Shown here in pieces: positions 26,132 to 35,013 of a stretch of DNA of 64,000 bases. Every line of letters begins with the position of its first letter. Within the stretch, counting starts at the first letter, position 1. The stretch is from assembly GCF_029894335.1 (NCBI RefSeq), contig NZ_JARXZC010000005.1:1-64000 (forward strand), written 5' to 3'. Origin of the DNA: Kitasatospora sp. MAP5-34 (lineage in GTDB: Bacteria > Actinomycetota > Actinomycetes > Streptomycetales > Streptomycetaceae). The position numbers were made by a program, and so were the translations under genes. The notes below the pieces were generated by a model. The model was not told the origin of the DNA and searched no databases. It worked only from the letters and a program-made list of their open reading frames with translations.

Positions 26132-27040
26132 GTGTCTCTCGCTTCGCACGAGCCCACCCGCCCCTGGCGCGGCATCATGGTCGCCACCACTCTGCCGCTG
26201 CGCGCCGACCTCTCGGTGGACTACGACGCCTACGCCGAGCACGTCCGCTGGCTGATCGACTCCGGCTGCGACGGCGTGGTGCCCAACGGCTCGCTCGGCG
26301 AGTACCAGACGCTCACCGCCGAGGAGCGCGCCCGGGTCGTCACCACCGCCGTCGAGGCGGCCGGGGACGGCTCGCGGGTGATGCCCGGCGTCGCCGCGTA
26401 CGGCAGCGCGGAGTCCCGCCGCTGGACGGAGCAGGCCGCCGAGGCCGGGGCCGGTTCGGTCCTGCTGCTCCCGCCGAACGCCTTCCGCGCCGACCACGAG
26501 TCGGTCCGGGCCCACTACGCCGAGGTGGCCAAGGCCGGGCTGCCGATCGTCGCCTACAACAACCCGTTCGACACCAGGACCGACCTCGTCCCCGGCCTGC
26601 TTGCCCAGCTGCACCGCGACGGCTCGATCGTGGCCGTCAAGGAGTTCAGCGGCGACGTCCGCCGGGCGTACGAGATCGCCGAACTGGCCCCCGGCCTGGA
26701 CCTGCTGATCGGCGCCGACGACGTACTGCTGGAGCTGGCCCTGGCCGGCGCGGTCGGCTGGGTCGCCGGGTACCCGAACGCCCTGCCGGAGGCGACCGTC
26801 AGGCTCTACCGGGCCGCCGTCTCCGGCGACCTGGAGACCGCCCTGCCGCTCTACCGGGCCCTGCACTCGCTGCTGCGCTGGGACTCCAAGACCGAGTTCG
26901 TCCAGGCCATCAAGCTCTCGATGGACATCGCCGGACGCCCCGGCGGCCCGGTCCGCGCACCGCGCGGTCCGCTCTCGCCGGAGATCGAGGCGGCCGTCCG
27001 CGCCGCCACCGAGAAGGCGATTGCCGACGGGCTCGTCTGA
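26132..27040 (+). CDS. DapA-family lyase, probable pyrroline-4-hydroxy-2-carboxylate deaminase
   Basis: 302 residues of the class I aldolase (DapA/NAL) fold. The Schiff-base lysine is Lys170 (VAVKEFSG), the conserved tyrosine Tyr142 (VAYNNP), and the substrate-carboxylate loop NGSLGEY. In hydroxyproline breakdown the LhpC-type member deaminates and dehydrates the dehydrogenase product to 2-oxoglutarate semialdehyde. GTG 26132 follows CTAGGGAG. It heads a run of five genes that includes the epimerase and semialdehyde dehydrogenase, which is what supports this reading over dihydrodipicolinate synthase. Confidence 0.85.
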   Translation: MSLASHEPTRPWRGIMVATTLPLRADLSVDYDAYAEHVRWLIDSGCDGVVPNGSLGEYQTLTAEERARVVTTAVEAAGDGSRVMPGVAAYGSAESRRWTEQAAEAGAGSVLLLPPNAFRADHESVRAHYAEVAKAGLPIVAYNNPFDTRTDLVPGLLAQLHRDGSIVAVKEFSGDVRRAYEIAELAPGLDLLIGADDVLLELALAGAVGWVAGYPNALPEATVRLYRAAVSGDLETALPLYRALHSLLRWDSKTEFVQAIKLSMDIAGRPGGPVRAPRGPLSPEIEAAVRAATEKAIADGLV

Positions 27041-27052
27041 CGTTCCGTCCGA

Positions 27053-27076
27053 GGCCGGCTGCGGGGGCAGCCGGCC
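27053..27076 (+). promoter_or_regulatory. Intra-operon hairpin
   Basis: GGCCGGCTGC and GCAGCCGGCC pair perfectly around GGGG, in the 57-base gap between the deaminase and epimerase genes. With no T tract it may tune message levels rather than terminate. Confidence 0.5.
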
Positions 27077-27097
27077 GGCCCCCGACAAGGAGAAGAT

Positions 27098-28099
27098 ATG
27101 CGCAGCCGTCACGTCTTCCATGCCGTCGACTCGCACACCGAGGGCATGCCCACCCGGGTGATCACCGGTGGGTTCGGCGTCATTCCCGGCGCCACCATGG
27201 CCGAGCGCCGGGTGCACTTCCAGCAGCACCTGGACCACTTCCGCACCCTGCTGATGTACGAGCCGCGCGGCCACGCCGCGATGAGCGGCGCGATCCTGCA
27301 GCCGCCCACCAGGCCGGACGCCGACTTCGGCGTGCTCTTCATCGAGGTCTCCGGGCTGCTGCCGATGTGCGGCCACGGCACCATCGGGGTCGCGACCGTG
27401 CTGGTCGAGACGGGCATGGTGGAGGTGGTCGAACCGGTCACCACCGTCCGCCTGGACACCCCGGCCGGGCTGGTGACCGCCGAGGTGCACGTCGAGGGCG
27501 GCGCCGCGAAGGCGGTGACGATCCGCAACGTGCCCTCGTACTCCGTCGCCCTGGACCGCAAGATCGACGTCCCCGGCCACGGCACGGTCACCTACGACCT
27601 GGCCTACGGTGGCAACTTCTACGCGATCCTCCCGCTGGCGGACCTCGGCCTCCCGTTCGAGCGCGAGCGCAAGCAGGAGATCCTGGAGGCCGGCCTGGCC
27701 CTGATGGACGCGATCAACGCTACTGACCGCCCGGTGCACCCGGAGGACCCGTCCTTCCACAGCTGCCACCACGTCCAGCTGCTCGCCCCCGGTTCGACCG
27801 CCGAGCACTCCCGGCACGCGATGGCGATCCACCCCGGCTGGTTCGACCGCTCCCCGTGCGGCACCGGCACCTCGGCCCGGATGGCCCAGCTGCACGCCCG
27901 GGGCGAACTGGCGATCGGTCAGGACTTCGTCAACGAGTCGTTCATCGGCACCAGCTTCACCGGACGCCTGGTCGAGGAGACCACCGTCGCGGGCCACCCG
28001 GCCGTCGTCCCGACCGTCACCGGCCGCGCCTGGATCACCGGCACCGCCCAGTACTTCCTCGACCCGACCGACCCGTTCCCGTCCGGTTTCCTGCTTTAG
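27098..28099 (+). CDS. 4-hydroxyproline 2-epimerase (proline racemase family)
   Basis: 333 residues. Proline-racemase fold with both catalytic cysteines: Cys91 in MCGHGTIG and Cys254 in DRSPCGTGTSA. The Cys/Cys pair is that of racemases and epimerases. It should convert trans-4-hydroxy-L-proline, the form released from collagen, into cis-4-hydroxy-D-proline for the dehydrogenase encoded upstream (LhpA-like role). The N terminus HAVDSHTEGMPTRVI is characteristic. ATG 27098 follows AAGGAGAAG. A second family member lies three genes downstream. Confidence 0.9.
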   Translation: MRSRHVFHAVDSHTEGMPTRVITGGFGVIPGATMAERRVHFQQHLDHFRTLLMYEPRGHAAMSGAILQPPTRPDADFGVLFIEVSGLLPMCGHGTIGVATVLVETGMVEVVEPVTTVRLDTPAGLVTAEVHVEGGAAKAVTIRNVPSYSVALDRKIDVPGHGTVTYDLAYGGNFYAILPLADLGLPFERERKQEILEAGLALMDAINATDRPVHPEDPSFHSCHHVQLLAPGSTAEHSRHAMAIHPGWFDRSPCGTGTSARMAQLHARGELAIGQDFVNESFIGTSFTGRLVEETTVAGHPAVVPTVTGRAWITGTAQYFLDPTDPFPSGFLL

Positions 28100-28103
28100 G
28101 CAA

Positions 28104-28128
28104 CACAGCAGCCATGGCCCCTGCTGTG
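28104..28128 (+). promoter_or_regulatory. Intra-operon hairpin after the epimerase gene
   Basis: CACAGCAG (28104-28111) pairs perfectly with CTGCTGTG (28121-28128), five bases after the stop, before the aldehyde dehydrogenase gene. Confidence 0.45.
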
Positions 28129-28189
28129 GTTGCTCCGAGCGCACACAGCTTCCCGGTGCCCCGCGTATTCGATCTCCCGGAGAGTCCCA

Positions 28190-29545
28190 GTGACCATCGC
28201 CTCGTACAACCCCGCCGACCCGTCCGACCTCGTGGTCTCCGTCGAGAGCCCGGGCGCGGCAGGCGTCACCGCCGCCGTCGAGCGGGCCCGCGCCGCCCAG
28301 GCGGGCTGGCAGGCGGCGGGTGCGGCCTTCCGTTCCGCCGCGCTCACCCGCGCCGCCGCCGCCGTGGAGGCCCATGCCGAGGAGCTCGCCGAGCTGGCGG
28401 TCCGTGAGGTGGGCAAGCCGCTCGCGGAGGCTCGCGGCGAGGTCGCCCGTACCGTCGCGATCTGGCGTTACTACGCGCAGGCGTCGTACGCGCCGGTGGG
28501 GGCCGTGCACGAGCCGGCCGCCGGCGAGGGTCTGCTGTTGACCAGGCGGCGCCCGTACGGGGTGGCCGGGTTGATCACCCCGTGGAACTTCCCGGTGGCG
28601 ATCCCGACCTGGAAGGCCGCCCCGGCGCTGGCGGTCGGCAACACGGTGGTGCTCAAGCCCGCGCTGGAGGCCACCGCCTGTGCGCTGCGGCTGGCCGAGA
28701 TCGTCGGTCTGCCCGAGGGCGTCCTCACCGTCCTGCCGGGTGGTGCGGAGGAGGGGAACGCGCTGGTCTCGGCGGCCGACGTGGTCTCCTTCACCGGCTC
28801 CACCGCCGTCGGCCAGGCCGTGATCGCCACCACCACCGCGCGCGGCATCCCGGTGCAGGCGGAGATGGGCGGCCTGAACGCGGCCATCGTCCTCCCCGAC
28901 GCCGACCTCGCCCAGGCGGCCGCCCAGGTCGCCGCCGCCATCGCCGGGTTCGCCGGCCAGAAGTGCACCGCCACCGGCCAGGTGATCGCGGTCGGAGCCG
29001 CGTACGAGCCGTTCGCGGAGGCGCTCGCCAAGGCGCTGGCCGCCACCGACGACACCGTCTGCGGCCCGGTCATCAGCGAGGCGGCGCGCGAGCGGCTGAC
29101 CGGCGCGATCGAGTCGGCGCGTGCCGCCGGGGCGACCGTCCTGACCGGTGGCGGCAGGCCCGCCCGCTCCGGCTGGTTCATCGAACCGACCCTGGTGGCG
29201 GACGTCCCCGCCGGGCACCCGCTGCTCTCCGAGGAGTTCTTCGGCCCGGTCGCCGTGCTGCTGCGCGCCGCGGACCTCGACGAGGCGGTGGCCCTCGCCA
29301 ACAGCACCCGCCACACCCTCGCCGCCTCCGTGCACACCCGTGACCTGGACTCCGCGCTGGCCGCCGCCGACCGGCTCGACGCGGGCATGATCCGCGTCAA
29401 CGCCCCGTCCAGCGGCGTCGACTTCCACCTGCCGTTCGGCGGCGCGAAGGCGGCCAGCCACGGCCCGCGCGAGCAGGGCCAGGCGGCGCTGGACTTCTAC
29501 ACCGCGAGCCGGACCGTCACCCTGCTGCCGGCGGGCCCCCGTTGA
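28190..29545 (+). CDS. Aldehyde dehydrogenase, probable 2-oxoglutarate semialdehyde dehydrogenase
   Basis: 451 residues, slightly short for the family. Catalytic Cys259 (FAGQKCTATG) and Glu225 (AEMGGLN) are present, as is the cofactor loop FTGSTAVGQA. It would oxidise the semialdehyde made by the DapA-like enzyme to 2-oxoglutarate, the last step of hydroxyproline use (LhpG-like role). GTG 28190 lies after GGAGAG; a frame opening at 28130 adds an unlikely 20-residue leader. Its TGA stop overlaps the ATG of the next gene. Confidence 0.88.
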   Translation: MTIASYNPADPSDLVVSVESPGAAGVTAAVERARAAQAGWQAAGAAFRSAALTRAAAAVEAHAEELAELAVREVGKPLAEARGEVARTVAIWRYYAQASYAPVGAVHEPAAGEGLLLTRRRPYGVAGLITPWNFPVAIPTWKAAPALAVGNTVVLKPALEATACALRLAEIVGLPEGVLTVLPGGAEEGNALVSAADVVSFTGSTAVGQAVIATTTARGIPVQAEMGGLNAAIVLPDADLAQAAAQVAAAIAGFAGQKCTATGQVIAVGAAYEPFAEALAKALAATDDTVCGPVISEAARERLTGAIESARAAGATVLTGGGRPARSGWFIEPTLVADVPAGHPLLSEEFFGPVAVLLRAADLDEAVALANSTRHTLAASVHTRDLDSALAAADRLDAGMIRVNAPSSGVDFHLPFGGAKAASHGPREQGQAALDFYTASRTVTLLPAGPR

Positions 29546-30588
29546 TGGGCGCGGGCGTGGTGAAGGTGATCGAGACGGTCGACTACCACACGGCGGGCGA
29601 GCCCTTCCGGATCGTCACCGTCGGCCTGCCGCCCGTCCCGGGCGACACCGTCGCCGAGCGCCGGGCTGTCCTGCTGGGCCCGGGCGCCGGCGGCACGGCC
29701 ACCGACCCGCGCCCGAGCGCCCTGGACGACGTCCGGCGGCTGCTCACCCGCGAGCCGCGCGGCCACGCCGGGATGTACGGTGGTTTCGTGGTGCCGCCGG
29801 ACGACAGCGAGGCGCACCTCGGCGTGCTGTTCTGGCACAAGGACGGCTACTCGACCGCCTGCGGCCACGGCACCATCGCGCTCGGCGCCTGGGCCGTGGA
29901 CTCCGGCCTCGTCCCGGCCCCCGAGGACGGCGTGGCGCGGGTGCGGATCGACGTGCCGTCCGGTCGGGTGACCGCCGCCGTGCACCGCAGCGCGGGCCGC
30001 ACCACCGCCGTGACGTTCCGAAACGTCCCGACCCTGGTCAGCGCCCGCAAGCTGGCCGTCCGCACCTCGCGCGGCACGGTGGCCGTCGATCTCGCGCACT
30101 CGGGCGCCTGCTACGCCTCGGTGTCCGCCGCCTCGCTCGGCCTCACCGTCACTCCCGGGAACCTGCCCGAGCTGACGGCCGTCGGCCGCGAGATCCGTGC
30201 CGCGCTGGCCGACGAGCCCGCCACCCGGCACCCGTCGGACCCCCGGCTCTCGGGCGTCTACGGCGTGATCCTGTACGAGGAACTGCCCGACACCCCGTCA
30301 GGCCCGAGCCAGCGCAACGTCACCGTCTTCGCCGACGGCCAGCTCGACCGCTCGCCCTGCGGCTCCGGCACCTCCGCCCGCCTCGCCCTGCTGGCCGCCG
30401 ACGGGCGGCTCGGCCCCGGTGACGAACTCCGCCACGAGTCGGTGATCGGTACGGTGTTCACCGGGCGGCTCGCCGGGCAGCACCGGGACGGCATCGTCAC
30501 CGAGGTCACCGGCGCCGCCCACCGCACGGGCGAGCACCGCTTCGTGCTGGACCCGCACGACTCGCTCGGAACGGGATTTCTGCTCTGA
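29545..30588 (+). CDS. Second proline racemase-family enzyme, trans-3-hydroxyproline dehydratase-like with Cys/Cys site
   Basis: 347 residues. The N terminus IETVDYHTAGEPFRIV and the GYSTACGHGTIALG block resemble trans-3-hydroxy-L-proline dehydratases such as human L3HYPDH. The first catalytic residue is Cys106. The second is Cys272 in DRSPCGSGTSA, where dehydratases of this group carry Thr. The active site therefore predicts racemase or epimerase chemistry despite the dehydratase-like sequence. ATG 29545 shares its A with the preceding TGA stop. It precedes an OCD-family reductase that could use pyrroline-2-carboxylate. Confidence 0.82.
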   Translation: MGAGVVKVIETVDYHTAGEPFRIVTVGLPPVPGDTVAERRAVLLGPGAGGTATDPRPSALDDVRRLLTREPRGHAGMYGGFVVPPDDSEAHLGVLFWHKDGYSTACGHGTIALGAWAVDSGLVPAPEDGVARVRIDVPSGRVTAAVHRSAGRTTAVTFRNVPTLVSARKLAVRTSRGTVAVDLAHSGACYASVSAASLGLTVTPGNLPELTAVGREIRAALADEPATRHPSDPRLSGVYGVILYEELPDTPSGPSQRNVTVFADGQLDRSPCGSGTSARLALLAADGRLGPGDELRHESVIGTVFTGRLAGQHRDGIVTEVTGAAHRTGEHRFVLDPHDSLGTGFLL

Positions 30589-31559
30589 TGCACGATCAAA
30601 TGCCTGCCCAGATCCTTGCCCAGTCCGCAATCGACCTCACCCCCGCCCAGGCGGTCGAGGCGCTGGAGCGCGTCCTGCTCGACGGGCTCGACCCCGAGGC
30701 GGGCCCGCCACGATCGAACCTGGCCGTGCCGGCGGGGGAGCTGCTGCTGATGCCGGCCGCCACGACGGCGTACGCGGGCGTGAAGATCGCCGGAGTCGCC
30801 CCGGCCAACCCGGCGCGCGGACTGCCCCGGATCACCGGCAGCTACCTGCTGCTGGACGGGCCGACGCTGCAGCCGCTCGCCCTGTTCGACGGCATCGCGC
30901 TGACCTCGCTGCGCACCCCGGCGGTGACCGCCGTCGCGCTGCGCCGGCTCGCGGTGCCCGAGGCCGCGCACCTGGTGCTGTTCGGTGCGGGTCCGCAGGC
31001 GTACGGGCACCTGGACGCGCTGCTCGCCGTCCGCCCGCTGACCCGGCTCACGGTGGTCGCCCGGCGCGCGGAGCCCGCTGCCGCGCTGGTCGAGTACGCC
31101 CGCAAGCTGGGCCTGGACGCGGTCGCCGGTACGCCCGAGGCCGTGGCCGGAGCGGACCTGGTGGTGTGCTGCACCACCGCCCGTACCCCGCTCTTCGACG
31201 GGCGGGCCGTGCCCGCGCACGCGGCGGTCGCGGCCGTGGGCTCGCACGAGCCGGCGGCCCGGGAGGTGGACAGCGCGCTGGTCGCCCGGTCGGCGCTCTA
31301 CGTCGAGGCGCGGTCGGCGGCGCTGCGGGAGGCCGGTGATCTGCTGATCGCCCTTGCGGATGAAAGCATTGCCGAATCCACCCCGCTTGCTAACCTGTCA
31401 GAACTGGTCAACGGCAGGGTAGTTGTGCCGACGGACCGGCCGAGGTGCTTCAAGAGCGTCGGGATGGCCTGGCAGGATCTCGCGGTGGCGGCGGCTCAGT
31501 ACGAGAGGTACGGGCATTCCGGGCCCTCCGGGCATTCCGAGCTTTACACAATGCAGTGA
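30588..31559 (+). CDS. Ornithine cyclodeaminase/mu-crystallin family ketimine reductase
   Basis: 323 residues. The NAD(P)-binding motif LVLFGAGPQAYGHLDALLAV sits mid-protein (about 128-148), and the substrate-side KIAGVAPANPARGLP region (about 66-80) is typical. In trans-3-hydroxyproline and D-proline pathways this family reduces pyrroline-2-carboxylate to L-proline (LhpI-like), which fits the genes around it better than ornithine cyclisation. ATG 30588 overlaps the previous TGA. The last codons overlap a copy of the operator motif. Confidence 0.85.
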   Translation: MHDQMPAQILAQSAIDLTPAQAVEALERVLLDGLDPEAGPPRSNLAVPAGELLLMPAATTAYAGVKIAGVAPANPARGLPRITGSYLLLDGPTLQPLALFDGIALTSLRTPAVTAVALRRLAVPEAAHLVLFGAGPQAYGHLDALLAVRPLTRLTVVARRAEPAAALVEYARKLGLDAVAGTPEAVAGADLVVCCTTARTPLFDGRAVPAHAAVAAVGSHEPAAREVDSALVARSALYVEARSAALREAGDLLIALADESIAESTPLANLSELVNGRVVVPTDRPRCFKSVGMAWQDLAVAAAQYERYGHSGPSGHSELYTMQ

Positions 31560-31597
31560 AATGTCTCATAATCAACGTAACGTGACATTGTACAATG
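31556..31597 (+). promoter_or_regulatory. Two operator-like sites (C1, C2) and a palindrome before gntR
   Basis: C1 is GTGAAATGTCTC (31556-31567) and C2 is GTGACATTGTAC (31582-31593). C2 overlaps the perfect 12-bp palindrome CATTGTACAATG (31586-31597), which holds a TACAAT -10 candidate (31591-31596). The pair suggests autoregulation. Confidence 0.65.
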
Positions 31598-31625
31598 GTG
31601 TCCTGTAGACCCACGGAGGAACACC

Positions 31626-32336
31626 ATGGCCGACCTCAAGCCCCGCGCCCTCATCTCGGTACAGGAGCGGCTGCGCGACCAGGTCGCCCACGCGTTGCGA
31701 GCCGCGCTGATCTCCGGTGAGCTGCGGCCGGGTGTCGTCTACTCCGCCCCGGCGCTGGCCGCCGACTTCGGCGTCTCGGCCACCCCCGTCCGGGAGGCCA
31801 TGCTCGACCTGGCCCGTGAGGGCCTGGTCGAGGCCGTCCGCAACAAGGGTTTCCGGGTCACCGAGCTGACCGAGCGCGACCTCGACGACTACACCGAGAT
31901 CCGCGCCCTGATCGAGGTTCCGACCGTCGGCCGGGTCACCCGGATGGCCGTCCCGGAGCGGCTGGAGGCGCTCCGCCCGCAGGCGGAGGCCATCGTCGCG
32001 GCGGCCCGCAAGCACGACCTGATCGGCTACCTGGAGGCGGACCGCAAGTTCCACCTCGACCTGCTCAGCCTGGCCGGGAACTCCCGCCTGGTCGAGACCG
32101 TCGGCGACCTGCGCAAGCGTTCCCGCCTCTACGGCCTGAACCGCCTCGACCAGCGCGGCGAGCTGGCCTCCTCCGCGGAGGAGCACCTGCAGCTCCTCGA
32201 CCTGATGATCTCCGGTGACGCGGAGGCCGCCGAGCAGTGCATGGCCGAACACCTCGGCCACGTCCGCTCCCTCTGGGCCGCCGGCGCGGACAGCGCGGCC
32301 GCGGAGCCCTCGGCCCTGCGCCTCGGGGCGCGCTGA
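31626..32336 (+). CDS. GntR-family (FCD) transcriptional regulator of the hydroxyproline genes
   Basis: 236 residues. An N-terminal winged helix-turn-helix (about 15-78, ALAADFGVSATPVREAMLDL) and a C-terminal all-helical FCD ligand domain (about 90-220). ATG 31626 follows GGAGGAA. It is encoded directly after the catabolic operon, and two copies of the 12-bp motif lie in its own control region. I infer that it represses the operons bearing this motif and is released by a proline-type or hydroxyproline-type metabolite. The motif and the protein are linked only by context. Confidence 0.9.
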   Translation: MADLKPRALISVQERLRDQVAHALRAALISGELRPGVVYSAPALAADFGVSATPVREAMLDLAREGLVEAVRNKGFRVTELTERDLDDYTEIRALIEVPTVGRVTRMAVPERLEALRPQAEAIVAAARKHDLIGYLEADRKFHLDLLSLAGNSRLVETVGDLRKRSRLYGLNRLDQRGELASSAEEHLQLLDLMISGDAEAAEQCMAEHLGHVRSLWAAGADSAAAEPSALRLGAR

Positions 32337-32432
32337 CCGGGTTCCCGTTCGGGTGAATCGTGGTAGCTGGACCACACCGGGGGCGCTCGTTCTACCATGA
32401 CGGCCTCGACACAGGCAGCCAGGAGGAATTCC

Positions 32433-33029
32433 ATGTCCGCCGCAGTAGTGGAGCAGCCTCACGAGCAGCCGACGCTGCTCGAAGCCGCTGACATCATCTC
32501 CAGTCAGCTGGTTGGTCACCGGGTCGAGATCATTGGGAGTCAGATCACAGTGACGCCACCTGCCAACGGCCCGCACAGCGAGTCGCTGACGGATGTCATG
32601 GTCGCGCTTCTCGCGGCCGGCCTCCATGGCAAGACGTCGAGGGTCCTCCAGGCGATCGGCCTCTGGTTGCCGACCGGACCGTCGGACTACGCGATCCCTG
32701 ACCTGGTCCTGGTTGACGGGGATTACAAGGATCACCATGTCGAGTTCAACTGCTACGCCCCTTCGGCCTTCCGGCTGGTCCTGGAGGTCACCTCCTCCAA
32801 CCACAGCGACGACGTGAAGCGGAAGCCCGCCGTCTATGCGAGCGCCGGTGTGCCGGTCTACGTGATCGTGGACCGGCGGAACCGCAAGATCATGGTGCTC
32901 ACGGAGCCGAGCGACGGCGAGTACCGCGTTCACGCGATCCACCACCCCGGTCAGTCGTTCACCCTGCCCGAGTCGATCGGCGCGTCGGTGGCTCTCGACG
33001 TGGATACCGTCCTCGGCTCCGAGAAGTAA
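32433..33029 (+). CDS. Uma2-family (DUF820) putative nuclease-fold protein
   Basis: 198 residues. The restriction-endonuclease-like core has the acidic triad context IPDLVLVD, RLVLEVTSS and a downstream Lys in DDVKRKPAVYA, then VPVYVIVDRRNRKI. These proteins are very numerous in streptomycetes and of unknown role. ATG 32433 follows a perfect AGGAGGAA; an in-frame ATG at 32397 is less likely. Its slightly lower GC (for example AAGATCATGGTGCTCACGGA) contrasts with the neighbours. It converges on the ABC ATPase gene, seven bases away. Confidence 0.85.
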   Translation: MSAAVVEQPHEQPTLLEAADIISSQLVGHRVEIIGSQITVTPPANGPHSESLTDVMVALLAAGLHGKTSRVLQAIGLWLPTGPSDYAIPDLVLVDGDYKDHHVEFNCYAPSAFRLVLEVTSSNHSDDVKRKPAVYASAGVPVYVIVDRRNRKIMVLTEPSDGEYRVHAIHHPGQSFTLPESIGASVALDVDTVLGSEK

Positions 33030-33036
33030 GGCCGAG

Positions 33037-33738
33037 TCAGGCCAGCCGCCCGTCGTGCATCTCCAGCACCCGGTCGACCCGGGTGAGGAGGTCGCGGTCG
33101 TGGGTGACCATGACGGTCGCGGTCCGGTGGGTGCGGGTGATGCCGGCCAGCAGGTCGACGATCTGGGTGCCGCGTTCGTGGTCGAGGGCCGAGGTCGGCT
33201 CGTCCACCAGCAGCACCGACGGGTTCCCGAAGAGTGCCCGGGCGATGTTCACCCGCTGGCGTTCGCCGCCGGAGAGCTGGTGCGGGCGGCGGCGCTGCTT
33301 GGAGCCGTCCAGGCCGACCGAGTCGAGCAGCTGCTCGGCGCGCTCCCGGGCCGCCCGTACCTTGCCGCCCCGGACGGACTCCAGGACCAGCAGCTGTTCG
33401 ACCGCCGTGAGCGAGGCCAGCAGGTTGGACTGCTGGAAGACGATGCCGAGCCGGTCGCGCCGCAGTGCCGCCCGGGCCGCGTCGCCGAGGGTGCCCGCGT
33501 CCTGACCGTCTATCAGCACCTCACCGCTGTCCGGCCGCAGCAGCGTCGCGGCCACCGCCAGCAGGCTGGACTTGCCGGAGCCGGACGGCCCGGCGACGGC
33601 GGTGAACTCGCCCGGCGCGACCTCCAGCGTCACCCGGTCGAGGGCGGTGAGCCGGTGCTCGCCGTCCGGGTAGGTGAGGGTGACGTCCCGCAGGGTGAGT
33701 CCGGTCCGGGTCTGCAGGGTCTTCAGGGCGGTGGTCAT
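33037..33738 (-). CDS. ABC exporter ATP-binding protein (MacB/LolD-like)
   Basis: 233 residues. Walker A GPSGSGKSS, Q-loop FQQSNLL, signature LSGGERQR and Walker B VLLVDEPTSALD are all intact, followed by the H-loop THD. The pattern is that of type VII (MacB/LolD) ATPases that drive FtsX-type permeases. Its ATG overlaps the TGA stop of the permease gene. With the divergent kinase-regulator pair it forms a common actinobacterial module in which the sensor controls an antimicrobial or lipid exporter. Confidence 0.92.
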   Translation of the reverse strand: MTTALKTLQTRTGLTLRDVTLTYPDGEHRLTALDRVTLEVAPGEFTAVAGPSGSGKSSLLAVAATLLRPDSGEVLIDGQDAGTLGDAARAALRRDRLGIVFQQSNLLASLTAVEQLLVLESVRGGKVRAARERAEQLLDSVGLDGSKQRRRPHQLSGGERQRVNIARALFGNPSVLLVDEPTSALDHERGTQIVDLLAGITRTHRTATVMVTHDRDLLTRVDRVLEMHDGRLA

Positions 33739-34808
33739 CGGTTGCCTCCCAGGGCGGCCAGCGGGTCGACAGAGGTGATACGGCGGACGGCCAGCGCCGC
33801 CCCGACGAGGCCGAGCAGCACCATGGCCGTCACCGGGACGGCCACGCTGAGCACGCTCACGTCGAAGGGCACCGAGGAGGAGGCGATCAGCCCGCCGACC
33901 GCGCCGATCACACCGCCCAGCACCGCTCCGCCGAGCAGCACGGCGGCCGCCTGCGCGAGCGCGTCCCGGACCAGGTACGAGCTGCTCGCGCCGACCGCCT
34001 TGAGCACGGCGATGTCGGGCCTGCGCTGCACCGTCCAGACCGTGAAGAACGCCCCGACCACCAGCGCGCTCACCGCGAACAGGAAGCCCTGGATCATCTG
34101 CAGACTGCCCTGCTCGGCCGAGTAGCCGTTGATCCCGGCGAGCGCGTCGTCGAGCGTGACCGTCTCCGTGCCCTGGGCGCTGTCCAGCGCGCCGAGGTCT
34201 GCGCCGGAGCCGGTGGTGAGGGCCAGCGCGGTCGGCTGGTTCTGGCCGCTCAGCTGCTCCCAGGTGGGGATGGTGGTCCACACCGTGGGGGCGTGCGAGA
34301 GGGAGCGCTCGGCGGTGATGCCGGAGACGGTGAGCGTGCTCGGGCCGACCTTCACCCGGTCGCCCGCCGACAGGTGGTAGGTCGCGGCGGTGGCACTGCC
34401 CACGACGACCTGGCCGTCCGTCGGCGCGCTGCCGGAGCCCAGTGGTGGCAGCAGCCCGGCGGGCGAGCCGACCACGCTCACCGAGGCGGCGGCGTCGTCG
34501 GCGGTGAGCCGGGTCATCGAGATCCCCAGCGGCTGCGCGGACCGGACGCCGGGCGCGGCGGCGAAGGCGGCGGTCTGGGCGGGCGAGACGGAGCTGCTGC
34601 TGAACGAGACCGTCGGCGCGGCGCCCGCCGGGGCCCCGAAGACGATCCGGTCGGCCGGCAGACCGGCGACGGTGGACGAGGCGGCCGAGGCGAGGCCGCC
34701 CGTCAGGCCGTACAGGAACACGACCAGGGTGGTTATCAAGGTGACGACCGCGCCCATCAGGGCGAAGCGCCCCTTGGCGAAGCGGATGTCACGCAGTGCG
34801 ACGAACAC
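33735..34808 (-). CDS. FtsX/MacB-type ABC permease
   Basis: 357 residues. One N-terminal helix (about 17-40), a large extracellular domain (about 45-240), and three C-terminal helices with the FtsX core (VQRRPDIAVLKAVGASSSYL). This four-helix layout is that of DevC/MacB permeases. GTG 34808 follows AGGAAGG. It is translationally coupled to its ATPase and divergent from the sensor kinase gene. Confidence 0.9.
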   Translation of the reverse strand: MFVALRDIRFAKGRFALMGAVVTLITTLVVFLYGLTGGLASAASSTVAGLPADRIVFGAPAGAAPTVSFSSSSVSPAQTAAFAAAPGVRSAQPLGISMTRLTADDAAASVSVVGSPAGLLPPLGSGSAPTDGQVVVGSATAATYHLSAGDRVKVGPSTLTVSGITAERSLSHAPTVWTTIPTWEQLSGQNQPTALALTTGSGADLGALDSAQGTETVTLDDALAGINGYSAEQGSLQMIQGFLFAVSALVVGAFFTVWTVQRRPDIAVLKAVGASSSYLVRDALAQAAAVLLGGAVLGGVIGAVGGLIASSSVPFDVSVLSVAVPVTAMVLLGLVGAALAVRRITSVDPLAALGGNR

Positions 34809-34830
34809 GGCGGCCTTCCTGGTGCAGGTT

Positions 34831-34855
34831 GCGGGATGCGGGATGCGAGATGCGA
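34831..34855. repeat. Short tandem repeat GCGGGAT
   Basis: GCGGGAT GCGGGAT GCGAGAT GCGAG forms three and a half 7-base units in the 205-base divergent region between the permease and kinase genes. It may be an operator array or a slippage tract. Confidence 0.5.
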
Positions 34856-35013
34856 GCTATTGGGTACTCCCTCACTCTGTCGGCGCGGACCGCCCGTTCC
34901 ATCAGGAGGAGGAACGGGAAGTGACCCGTGCGGGCGATGGACCCGAGAATCCATCGAACGGTTGATGCCGCACCGGACGGACGTGCCGCCCCGGGCCCGT
35001 ACCCTCGGTAGGC

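Noticed and set aside
26132..27040. Dihydrodipicolinate synthase for lysine synthesis
   Set aside because: The fold is shared, but operon partners are all hydroxyproline catabolic genes and no other lysine gene is near.
24614..29461. A 1615-codon open frame on the minus strand across the hydroxyproline genes
   Set aside because: It is antisense to six genes with clear motifs and is Gly/Arg/Val-rich without recognisable domains; long stop-free antisense frames are usual in high-GC DNA.
30588..31559. True ornithine cyclodeaminase
   Set aside because: No arginine or ornithine genes are near; the context favours pyrroline-2-carboxylate reduction, though sequence alone does not exclude it.
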